This document shows positions 45,188 to 57,700 of a DNA stretch of 64,000 nt, piece after piece. How positions within the stretch are numbered: the first letter of the stretch is position 1; the number at the start of each line of letters is the position of its first letter. Location: assembly GCA_030686995.1 (NCBI GenBank), contig CM060709.1, positions 12,918,872 through 12,982,871 on the forward strand. The letters are read 5' to 3'. The position numbers and the translations under genes are program-made. The stretch is from Artemisia argyi. Its lineage: Eukaryota > Streptophyta > Magnoliopsida > Asterales > Asteraceae. The notes below the pieces were generated by a model. It made no database searches and was not told the DNA's origin. It was given only the letters and a program-made list of their open reading frames with translations.

Positions 45188-45434
45188 TTTTTGAAAGTGC
45201 AAATGTGGGCAACTATTTGTGCATATATCATCCTTGCCTCAGTGTCAAATGATTAAATGCCCAGGAGTGAAATGACAATGTCTCACTGAAGGCAAGGGCA
45301 ATTTAGTAATTTTACTTCGGAACTGGGACGATTTTCGCTTCAAAGGTTTCCTGCCGGACATTTGCACTTTTGAAAAGGTAGGGACTGCGACCGCAATTTG
45401 GACGTACTATAGGGACGATTTTTGCAATTTACTC
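45188..45434. mobile_element. MULE-type terminal fragment
   Basis: It ends GGGACGATTTTTGCAATTTA then CTC, the same terminus, apart from the base C/T in GACGATT/GATGATT, as the right ends in the adjacent array and a relative of the ends at 7418 and 10598. The left part pairs TGAAAGTGCAAATGT with ACATTTGCACTTTTGAAA over about 160 bp, giving a foldback shape. No matching left terminus of the same orientation is evident. Confidence 0.55.
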
Positions 45435-45582
45435 TATTATGAAGTATAGGTGTTTGCATTGCATAATATGAAGCACTTATATCGATCCGTTTAATGTTTA
45501 CACCTATATGAATATACTTTTAAGTATCCTTCTAAAATTATATGACATCGATTTATTTGGTCGAATAGATACTTATTTTTCA

Positions 45583-45767
45583 GAGTAAACAACAAAAACC
45601 ATCCCCTTGGTTCATCAAATTTGTCACTAAGTATCCCTTCTCATATTATTAGCAAATGTCATCCCTGAACGACCAAATGTATGACATATTACATCCCTTA
45701 GTGGATTAAGCTAAGGGTAAAATGGTAATTCTCAAACTTTTTGAACCTGTTTTTTACTTTGAATATA
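45583..45767. mobile_element. Single left terminus of the array-forming MULE-type element
   Basis: GAGTAAACAACAAAAACCAT starts a 150-bp stretch that is the reverse complement, with divergence, of the terminal part of every 644-bp unit to the right. Matching words are TTCATCAAATTTG, TATTATTAGCAAAT, GACCAAATGTATGACATAT and AAGGGTAAAATGGTAATT. It occurs once only. Immediately outside is ACTTATTTTTCA; no duplication partner can be seen because the right end of the array lies beyond the window. Confidence 0.75.
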
Positions 45768-48700
45768 ATACGATTTTGAATATCTTTTTCTTTAATGATC
45801 CATATTTTATTTTCAGAAAAAAAGTATATCAATTATGGAATTGTTGATTAAGAAAATGTGATTTTGAATTATTTTGGTTTTAGAGCAATAACAACATCTA
45901 GACGGTTAATGATGGGGGAGGTTGGATGTTTGTAGATCCGGCGAGAGGTGGCCAGAATTCGATTAGAGATAGTCACCGCTACCAGTGACATTACAATTGA
46001 CAGTAACACAACCGCCGCTACCAGTATCACCATCCACCATTTCCATTGTATGTGTGTAGTTTACTCACAAAATATAGATTTGTGTGCTAAAAGTAGGATG
46101 GTCGTGTTATTGAAGAGACAAGAAAATGAAGGTGTAATTGTTCCAGTAAATGAAAAGTTAAAGAGTAAGCTGAAATTACCATTTTACCCTTACCTTAATC
46201 CAGTAAGGGATTCAATATGTCATACATATGGTCTTTCATGGATGATATTTGCTAATAATATCTGTAAAAGATGATTAGTGCCAAATTTGATGAACCACAT
46301 GGATGATTTTTGCAATTTCCTCCATATAATACGATTTTTAATATCATTTCTTTTTCTTTGAATATATACGATTTTGAATATCATTTTCTTTTTCTTCTTA
46401 AACTAAAGTATATTAGTTGTGGAATTCTTGATTAAGAAAATGTGTTTAGAATGATTTTGGTTTTAGAGCAATAACAACACCTAGGCGGTTAATGATGGTG
46501 GAGGTTTGAAGGTTGTAGATTCTGCAAGAGGTGGCCAGAATCCGGTGAGAGATAGTCACCGCTGCCAACGACATTACAACCGACGGTAACATAACCGCCG
46601 CTACCACCATCACCATACACCGTTTCCATTGTATGTGTATAGTTTACTCACAAAATATAGATTTGTGTGCTAAAAGTAGGATGGTGGTGTTATTGAAGAG
46701 ACAAGAAAATGATAGTAGATGCATGTTTAGGAGGTGGGTGATGATGACTTTGGTAGAAGTTGGGGATAATGAAGGTGTAATTGTTCTGGAAAATGAAAAG
46801 TTAAAGTGTAAGCTGAAATTACCATTTTACCCTTACCTTAATCCAGTAAGGGATTCAATATGTCATACATTTGGTCTTTCAGGGATGATATTTGCTAATA
46901 ATATATGTAAAAGATGATTAGTGCCAAATTTGATGAACCACACAGATGATTTTTGCAATTTACTCCATATAATACGATTTTTAATATCATTTTCTTTTTC
47001 TTTGAATATATACGATTTTGAATATCATTTTCTTTTTCTTCTTAAACTAAAGTATATCAGTTGTGGAATTCTTGATTAAGAAAATGTGTTTAGAATGATT
47101 TTGGTTCTAGAGCAATAACAACACCTAGGCGGTTAATGATGGTGGAGGTTTGAAGGTTGTAGATTCTGCAAGAGGTGGCCAGAATCCGGTGAGAGATAGT
47201 CACCGCTGCCATCGATATTACAACCGACGGTAACATAACCGCGGCTACCACCATCACCATACACCGTTTCCAGTGTATGTGTGTAGTTTACTCACAAAAT
47301 ATAGATTTGTGTGCTAAAAGTAGGATGGTGGTGTTATTGAAGAGACAAGAAAATGAAAGTAGATGCATGTTTAGGAGGTGGGTGATGATGACTTTGGTAG
47401 AAGTTGGGGATAGTGAAGGTGTAATTGTTCTGGTAAATGAAAAGTGAAAGTGGAAGCTGAAATTACCATTTTACCCTTACCTTAATCCAGTAAGGGATTA
47501 AATATGTCATACATTTGGTCTTTCAGGGATGATATTTGCTAATAATATATGTAAAAGATGATTAGTGCCAAATTTGATGAACCACACGGATGATTTTTGC
47601 AATTTACTCCATATAATACGATTTTTAATATCATTTTCTTTTTCTTTGAATATATACGATTTTGAATATCATTTTCTTTTTCTTCTGAAACTAAAGTATA
47701 TTAGTTGTGGAATTCTTGATTAAGAAAATGTGTTTAGAATGATTTTGGTTTTAGAGCAATAACAACACCTAGGCGGTTAATGATGGTGGAGGTTTGAAGG
47801 TTGTAGATTCTGCAAGAGGTGGCCAGAATCCGGTGAGAGATAGTCACCGCTGCCATCGACATTACAACCGACGGTAACATAACCGCCGCTACCACCATCA
47901 CCATACACCGTTTCCATTGTATGTGTGTAGTTTACTCACAAAATATAGATTTGTGTGTTAAAAGTAGGATGGTGGTGTTATTGAAGAGACAAGAAAATGA
48001 TAGTAGATGCATGTTTAGGAGGTGGGTGATGATGACTTTGGTAGAAGTTGGGGATAGTGAAGGTGTAATTGTTCTGGTAAATGAAAAGTTAAAGTGTAAG
48101 CTGAAATTACCATTTTACCCTTACCTTAATCCAGTATGGGATTCAATATGTCATACATTTGGTCTTTCAGGGATGATATTTGCTAATAATATATGTAAAA
48201 GATAATTAGTGCCAAATTTGATGAACCACACAGATGATTTTTGCAATTTACTCCATATAATACGATTTTTAATATCATTTTCTTTTTCTTTGAATATATA
48301 CGATTTTGAATATCATTTTCTTTTTCTTCTGAAACTAAAGTATATCAGTTGTGGAATTCTTGATTAAGAAAATGTGTTTAGAATGATTTTGGTTTTAGAG
48401 CAATAACAACACCTAGGAGGTTAATGATGGTGGAGGTTTGAAGGTTGTAGATTCTGTAAGAGGTGGCCAGAATCTGGTGAGAGATAGTCACCGCTGCCAT
48501 CGATATTACAACCGACGGTAACATAACCGCCGCTAGCACCATCACCATACACCGTTTCCATTGTATGTGTATAGTTTACTCACAAAATATTGATTTGTGT
48601 GCTAAAAGTAGGATGGTGGTGTTATTGAAGAGACAAGAAAATGATAGTAGATGCATGTTTAGGAGGTGGGTGATGATGACTTTGGTAGAAGTTGGGGATA

Positions 48701-51700
48701 ATGAAGGTGTAATTGTTCTGGAAAATGAAAAGTTAAAGTGTAAGCTGAAATTACCATTTTACCCTTACCTTAATCCAGTAAGGGATTCAATATGTCATAC
48801 ATTTGGTCTTTCAGGGATGATATTTGCTAATAATATATGTAAAAGATGATTTGTGCCAAATTTGATGAACCACACAGATGATTTTTGCAATTTACTCCAT
48901 ATAATACGATTTTTAATATCATTTTCTTTTTCTTTGAATATATACGATTTTGAATATCATTTTCTTTTTCTTCTTAAACTAAAGTATATCAGTTGTGGAA
49001 TTCTTGATTAAGAAAATGTGTTTAGAATGATTTTGGTTTTAGAGCAATAACAACACCTAGGCGGTTAATGATGGTGGAGGTTTGAAGGTTGTAGATTCTG
49101 CAAGAGGTGGCCAGAATCCGGTGAGAGATAGTCACCGCTGCCATCGATATTACAACCGACGGTAACATAACCGCGGCTACCACCATCACCATACACCGTT
49201 TCCAGTGTATGTGTGTAGTTTACTCACAAAATATAGATTTGTGTGCTAAAAGTAGGACGGTGGTGTTATTGAAGAGACAAGAAAATGAAAGTAGATGCAT
49301 GTTTAGGAGGTGGGTGATTATGTCTTTGGTAGAAGTTGGGGATAGTGAAGGTGTAATTGTTCTAGTAAATGAAAAGTGAAAGTGGAAGCTGAAATTACCA
49401 TTTTACCCTTACCTTAATCCAGTAAGGGATTAAATATGTCATACATTTGGTCTTTCAGGGATGATATTTGCTAATAATATATGTAAAAGATAATTAGTGC
49501 CAAATTTGATGAACCACACAGATGATTTTTGCAATTTACTCCATATAATACGATTTTTAATATCATTTTATTTTTCTTTGAATATATACGATTTTGAATA
49601 TCATTTTCTTTTTCTTCTGAAACTAAAGTATATCAGTTGTGGAATTCTTGATTAAGAAAATGTGTTTAGAATGATTTTGGTTTTAGAGCAATAACAACAC
49701 CTAGGAGGTTAATGATGGTGGAGGTTTGAAGGTTGTAGATTCTGTAAGAGGTGGCCAGAATCTGGTGAGAGATAGTCACCGCTGCCATCGATATTACAAC
49801 CGACGGTAACATAACCGCCGCTAGCACCATCACCATACACCGTTTCCATTGTATGTGTATAGTTTACTCACAAAATATAGATTTGTGTGCTAAAAGTAGG
49901 ATGGTGGTGTTATTGAAGAGACAAGAAAATGATAGTAGATGCATGTTTAGGAGGTGGGTGATGATGACTTTGGTAGAAGTTGGGGATAATGAAGGTGTAA
50001 TTGTTCTGGAAAATGAAAAGTTAAAGTGTAAGCTGAAATTACCATTTTACCCTTACCTTAATCCAGTAAGGGATTCAATATGTCATACATTTGGTCTTTC
50101 AGGGATGATATTTGCTAATAATATATGTAAAAGATGATTAGTGCCAAATTTGATGAACCACACAGATGATTTTTGCAATTTACTCCATATAATACGATTT
50201 TTAACATCATTTTCTTTTTCTTTGAATATATACGATTTTGAATATCATTTTCTTTTTTTCTTAAACTAAAGTATATCAGTTGTGTAATTCTTGATTAAGA
50301 AAATGTGTTTAGAATGATTTTGGTTTTAGAGCAATAACAACACCTAGGCGGTTAATGATGGTGGAGGTTTGAAGGTTGTAGATTCTGCAAGAGGTGGCCA
50401 GAATCCGGTGAGAGATAGTCACCGCTGCCATCGATATTACAACCGACGGTAACATAACCGCGGCTACCACCATCACCATACACCGTTTCCTGTGTATGTG
50501 TGTAGTTTACTCACAAAATATAGATTTGTGTGCTAAAAGTAGGATGGTGGTGTTATTAAAGAGACAAGAAAATGAAAGTAGATGCATGTTTAGGAGGTGG
50601 GTGATGATGACTTTGGTAGAAGTTGGGGATAGTGAAGGTGTAATTGTTCTAGTAAATGAAAAGTTAAAGTGGAAGCTGAAATTACCATTTTACCCTTACC
50701 TTAATCCAGTAAGGGATTAAATATGTCATACATTTGGTCTTTCAGGGATGATATTTGCTAATAATATATGTAAAAGATGATTAGTGCCAAATTTGATGAA
50801 CCACACGGATGATTTTTGCAATTTACTCCATATAATACGATTTTTAATATCATTTTCTTTTTCTTTGAATATATACGATTTTGAATATCATTTTCTTTTT
50901 CTTCTTAAACTAAAGTATATCAGTTGTGGAATTCTTGATTAAGAAAATGTGTTTAGAATGATTTTGGTTTTAGAGCAATAACAACACCTAGGCGGTTAAT
51001 GATGGTGGAGGTTTGAAGGTTGTAGATTCTGCAAGAGGTGGCCAGAATCCGGTGAGAGATAGTCACCGCTGCCATCGATATTACAACCGACGGTAACATA
51101 ACCGCGGCTACCACCATCACCATACACCGTTTCCAGTGTATGTGTGTAGTTTACTCACAAAATATAGATTTGTGTGCTAAAAGTAGGACGGTGGTGTTAT
51201 TGAAGAGACAAGAAAATGAAAGTAGATGCATGTTTAGGAGGTGGGTGATGATGACTTTGGTAGAAGTTGGGGATAGTGAAGGTGTAATTGTTCTAGTAAA
51301 TGAAAAGTGAAAGTGGAAGCTGAAATTACCATTTTACCCTTACCTTAATCCAGTAAGGGATTAAATATGTCATACATTTGGTCTTTCAGGGATGATATTT
51401 GCTAATAATATATGTAAAAGATAATTAGTGCCAAATTTGATGAACCACACAGATGATTTTTGCAATTTACTCCATATAATACGATTTTTAATATCATTTT
51501 ATTTTTCTTTGAATATATACGATTTTGAATATCATTTTCTTTTTCTTCTGAAACTAAAGTATATCAGTTGTGGAATTCTTGATTAAGAAAATGTGTTTAG
51601 AATGATTTTGGTTTTAGAGCAATAACAACACCTAGGAGGTTAATGATGGTGGAGGTTTGAAGGTTGTAGATTCTGTAAGAGGTGGCCAGAATCTGGTGAG

Positions 51701-54700
51701 AGATAGTCACCGCTGCCATCGATATTACAACCGACGGTAACATAACCGCCGCTAGCACCATCACCATACACCGTTTCCATTGTATGTGTATAGTTTACTC
51801 ACAAAATATAGATTTGTGTGCTAAAAGTAGGATGGTGGTGTTATTGAAGAGACAAGAAAATGATAGTAGATGCATGTTTAGGAGGTGGGTGATGATGACT
51901 TTGGTAGAAGTTGGGGATAATGAAGGTGTAATTGTTCTGGAAAATGAAAAGTTAAAGTGTAAGCTGAAATTACCATTTTACCCTTACCTTAATCCAGTAA
52001 GGGATTCAATATGTCATACATTTGGTCTTTCAGGGATGATATTTGCTAATAATATATGTAAAAGATGATTAGTGCCAAATTTGATGAACCACACAGATGA
52101 TTTTTGCAATTTACTCCATATAATACGATTTTTAACATCATTTTCTTTTTCTTTGAATATATACGATTTTGAATATCATTTTCTTTTTTTCTTAAACTAA
52201 AGTATATCAGTTGTGGAATTCTTGATTAAGAAAATGTGTTTAGAATGATTTTGGTTTTAGAGCAATAACAACACCTAGGCGGTTAATGATGGTGGAGGTT
52301 TGAAGGTTGTAGATTCTGCAAGAGGTGGCCAGAATCCGGTGAGAGATAGTCACCGCTGCCATCGATATTACAACCGACGGTAACATAACCGCGGCTACCA
52401 CCATCACCATACACCGTTTCCTGTGTATGTGTGTAGTTTACTCACAAAATATAGATTTGTGTGCTAAAAGTAGGATGGTGGTGTTATTAAAGAGACAAGA
52501 AAATGAAAGTAGATGCATGTTTAGGAGGTGGGTGATGATGACTTTGGTAGAAGTTGGGGATAGTGAAGGTGTAATTGTTCTAGTAAATGAAAAGTTAAAG
52601 TGGAAGCTGAAATTACCATTTTACCCTTACCTTAATCCAGTAAGGGATTAAATATGTCATACATTTGGTCTTTCAGGGATGATATTTGCTAATAATATAT
52701 GTAAAAGATGATTAGTGCCAAATTTGATGAACCACACGGATGATTTTTGCAATTTACTCCATATAATACGATTTTTAATATCATTTTCTTTTTCTTTGAA
52801 TATATACGATTTTGAATATCATTTTCTTTTTCTTCTGAAACTAAAGTATATTAGTTGTGGAATTCTTGATTAAGAAAATGTGTTTAGGATGATTTTGGTT
52901 TTAGAGCAATAACAACACCTAGGCGGTTAATGATGGTGGAGGTTTGAAGGTTGTAGATTTTGCAAGAGGTGGCCAGAATCCGGTGAGAGATAGTCACCAC
53001 TGCCATCGACATTACAACCGACGGTAACATAACCGCCGCTACCACCATCACCATACACCGTTTCCATTGTATGTGTGTAGTTTACTCACAAAATATAGAT
53101 TTGTGTGCTAAAAGTAGGATGGTGGTGTTATTGAAGAGACAAGAAAATGATAGTAGATGCGTGTTTAGGAGGTGGGTGATGATGACTTTGGTAGAAGTTG
53201 GGGATAGTGAAGATGTAATTGTTCTGGTAAATGAAAAGTTAAAGTGTAAGCTGAAATTACCATTTTACCCTTACCTTAATCCAGTAAGGGATTCAATATG
53301 TCATACATTTGGTCTTTCAGGGATGATATTTGCTAATAATATATGTAAAAGATAATTAGTGCCAAATTTGATGAACCACACAGATGATTTTTGCAATTTA
53401 CTCCATATAATACGATTTTTAATATCATTTTCTTTTTCTTTGAATATATACGATTTTGAATATCATTTTCTTTTTCTTCTGAAACTAAAGTATATCAGTT
53501 GTGGAATTCTTGATTAAGAAAATGTGTTTAGAATGATTTTGGTTTTAGAGCAATAACAACACCTAGGAGGTTAATGATGGTGGAGGTTTGAAGGTTGTAG
53601 ATTCTGTAAGAGGTGGCCAGAATCTGGTGAGAGATAGTCACCGCTGCCATCGATATTACAACCGACGGTAACATAACCGCCGCTAGCACCATCACCATAC
53701 ACCGTTTCCATTGTATGTGTATAGTTTACTCACAAAATATAGATTTGTGTGCTAAAAGTAGGATGGTGGTGTTATTGAAGAGACAAGAAAATGATAGTAG
53801 ATGCATGTTTAGGAGGTGGGTGATGATGACTTTGGTAGAAGTTGGGGATAATGAAGGTGTAATTGTTCTGGAAAATGAAAAGTTAAAGTGTAAGCTGAAA
53901 TTACCATTTTACCCTTACCTTAATCCAGTAAGGGATTCAATATGTCATACATTTGGTCTTTCAGGGATGATATTTGCTAATAATATATGTAAAAGATGAT
54001 TAGTGCCAAATTTGATGAACCACACAGATGATTTTTGCAATTTACTCCATATAATACGATTTTTAACATCATTTTCTTTTTCTTTGAATATATACGATTT
54101 TAAATATCATTTTCTTTTTTTCTTAAACTAAAGTATATCAGTTGTGGAATTCTTGATTAAGAAAATGTGTTTAGAATGATTTTGGTTTTAGAGCAATAAC
54201 AACACCTAGGCGGTTAATGATGGTGGAGGTTTGAAGGTTGTAGATTCTGCAAGAGGTGGCCAGAATCCGGTGAGAGATAGTCACCGCTGCCATCGATATT
54301 ACAACCGACGGTAACATAACCGCGGCTACCACCATCACCATACACCGTTTCCAGTGTATGTGTGTAGTTTACTCACAAAATATAGATTTGTGTGCTAAAA
54401 GTAGGATGGTGGTGTTATTGAAGAGACAAGAAAATGAAAGTAGATGCATGTTTAGGAGGTGGGTGATGATGACTTTGGTAGAAGTTGGGGATAGTGAAGG
54501 TGTAATTGTTCTGGTAAATGAAAAGTGAAAGTGGAAGCTGAAATTACCATTTTACCCTTACCTTAATCCAGTAAGGGATTAAATATGTCATACATTTGGT
54601 CTTTCAGGGATGATATTTGCTAATAATATATGTAAAAGATGATTAGTGCCAAATTTGATGAACCACACGGATGATTTTTGCAATTTACTCCATATAATAC

Positions 54701-57700
54701 GATTTTTAATATCATTTTCTTTTTCTTTGAATATATACGATTTTGAATATCATTTTCTTTTTCTTCTTAAACTAAAGTATATCAGTTGTGGAATTCTTGA
54801 TTAAGAAAATGTGTTTAGAATGATTTTGGTTTTAGAGCAATAACAACACCTAGGCGGTTAATGATGGTGGAGGTTTGAAGGTTGTAGATTCTGCAAGAGG
54901 TGGCCAGAATCCGGTGAGAGATAGTCACCGCTGCCATCGATATTACAACCGACGGTAACATAACCGCGGCTACCACCATCACCATACACCGTTTCCAGTG
55001 TATGTGTGTAGTTTACTCACAAAATATAGATTTGTGTGCTAAAAGTAGGACGGTGGTGTTATTGAAGAGACAAGAAAATGAAAGTAGATGCATGTTTAGG
55101 AGGTGGGTGATGATGACTTTGGTAGAAGTTGGGGATAGTGAAGGTGTAATTGTTCTAGTAAATGAAAAGTGAAAGTGGAAGCTGAAATTACCAATTTACC
55201 CTTACCTTAATCCAGTAAGGGATTAAATATGTCATACATTTGGTCTTTCAGGGATGATATTTGCTAATAATATATGTAAAAGATAATTAGTGCCAAATTT
55301 GATGAACCACACAGATGATTTTTGCAATTTACTCCATATAATACGATTTTTAATATCATTTTATTTTTCTTTGAATATATACGATTTTGAATATCATTTT
55401 CTTTTTCTTCTGAAACTAAAGTATATCAGTTGTGGAATTCTTGATTAAGAAAATGTGTTTAGAATGATTTTGGTTTTAGAGCAATAACAACACCTAGGAG
55501 GTTAATGATGGTGGAGGTTTGAAGGTTGTAGATTCTGTAAGAGGTGGCCAGAATCTGGTGAGAGATAGTCACCGCTGCCATCGATATTACAACCGACGGT
55601 AACATAACCGCCGCTAGCACCATCACCATACACCGTTTCCATTGTATGTGTATAGTTTACTCACAAAATATAGATTTGTGTGCTAAAAGTAGGATGGTGG
55701 TGTTATTGAAGAGACAAGAAAATGATAGTAGATGCATGTTTAGGAGGTGGGTGATGATGACTTTGGTAGAAGTTGGGGATAATGAAGGTGTAATTGTTCT
55801 GGAAAATGAAAAGTTAAAGTGTAAGCTGAAATTACCATTTTACCCTTACCTTAATCCAGTAAGGGATTCAATATGTCATACATTTGGTCTTTCAGGGATG
55901 ATATTTGCTAATAATATATGTAAAAGATGATTAGTGCCAAATTTGATGAACCACACAGATGATTTTTGCAATTTACTCCATATAATACGATTTTTAACAT
56001 CATTTTCTTTTTCTTTGAATATATACGATTTTGAATATCATTTTCTTTTTTTCTTAAACTAAAGTATATCAGTTGTGGAATTCTTGATTAAGAAAATGTG
56101 TTTAGAATGATTTTGGTTTTAGAGCAATAACAACACCTAGGCGGTTAATGATGGTGGAGGTTTGAAGGTTGTAGATTCTGCAAGAGGTGGCCAGAATCCG
56201 GTGAGAGATAGTCACCGCTGCCATCGATATTACAACCGACGGTAACATAACCGCGGCTACCACCATCACCATACACCGTTTCCAGTGTGTGTGTGTAGTT
56301 TACTCACAAAATATAGATTTGTGTGCTAAAAGTAGGATGGTGGTGTTATTGAAGAGACAAGAAAATGAAAGTAGATGCATGTTTAGGAGGTGGGTGATGA
56401 TGACTTTGGTAGAAGTTGGGGATAGTGAAGGTGTAATTGTTCTGGTAAATGAAAAGTGAAAGTGGAAGCTGAAATTACCATTTTACCCTTACCTTAATCC
56501 AATAAGGGATTAAATATGTCATACATTTGGTCTTTCAGGGATGATATTTGCTAATAATATATGTAAAAGATGATTAGTGCCAAATTTGATGAACCACACG
56601 GATGATTTTTGCAATTTACTCCATATAATACGATTTTTAATATCATTTTCTTTTTCTTTGAATATATACGATTTTGAATATCATTTTCTTTTTCTTCTGA
56701 AACTAAAGTATATTAGTTGTGGAATTCTTGATTAAGAAAATGTGTTTAGAATGATTTTGGTTTTAGAGCAATAACAACACCTAGGCGGTTAATGATGGTG
56801 GAGGTTTGAAGGTTGTAGATTCTGCAAGAGGTGGCCAGAATCCGGTGAGAGATAGTCACCGCTGCCATCGATATTACAACCGACGGTAACATAACCGCGG
56901 CTACCACCATCACCATACACCGTTTCCAGTGTATGTGTGTAGTTTACTCACAAAATATAGATTTGTGTGCTAAAAGTAGGATGGTGGTGTTATTGAAGAG
57001 ACAAGAAAATGAAAGTAGATGCATGTTTAGGAGGTGGGTGATGATGACTTTGGTAGAAGTTGGGGATAGTGAAGGTGTAATTGTTCTGGTAAATGAAAAG
57101 TGAAAGTGGAAGCTGAAATTACCATTTTACCCTTACCTTAATCCAGTAAGGGATTAAATATGTCATACATTTGGTCTTTCAGGGATGATATTTGCTAATA
57201 ATATATGTAAAAGATGATTAGTGCCAAATTTGATGAACCACACGGATGATTTTTGCAATTTACTCCATATAATACGATTTTTAATATCATTTTCTTTTTC
57301 TTTGAATATATACGATTTTGAATATCATTTTCTTTTTCTTCTTAAACTAAAGTATATCAGTTGTGGAATTCTTGATTAAGAAAATGTGTTTAGAATGATT
57401 TTGGTTTTAGAGCAATAACAACACCTAGGCGGTTAATGATGGTGGAGGTTTGAAGGTTGTAGATTCTGCAAGAGGTGGCCAGAATCCGGTGAGAGATAGT
57501 CACCGCTGCCATCGATATTACAACCGACGGTAACATAACCGCGGCTACCACCATCACCATACACCGTTTCCAGTGTATGTGTGTAGTTTACTCACAAAAT
57601 ATAGATTTGTGTGCTAAAAGTAGGACGGTGGTGTTATTGAAGAGACAAGAAAATGAAAGTAGATGCATGTTTAGGAGGTGGGTGATGATGACTTTGGTAG

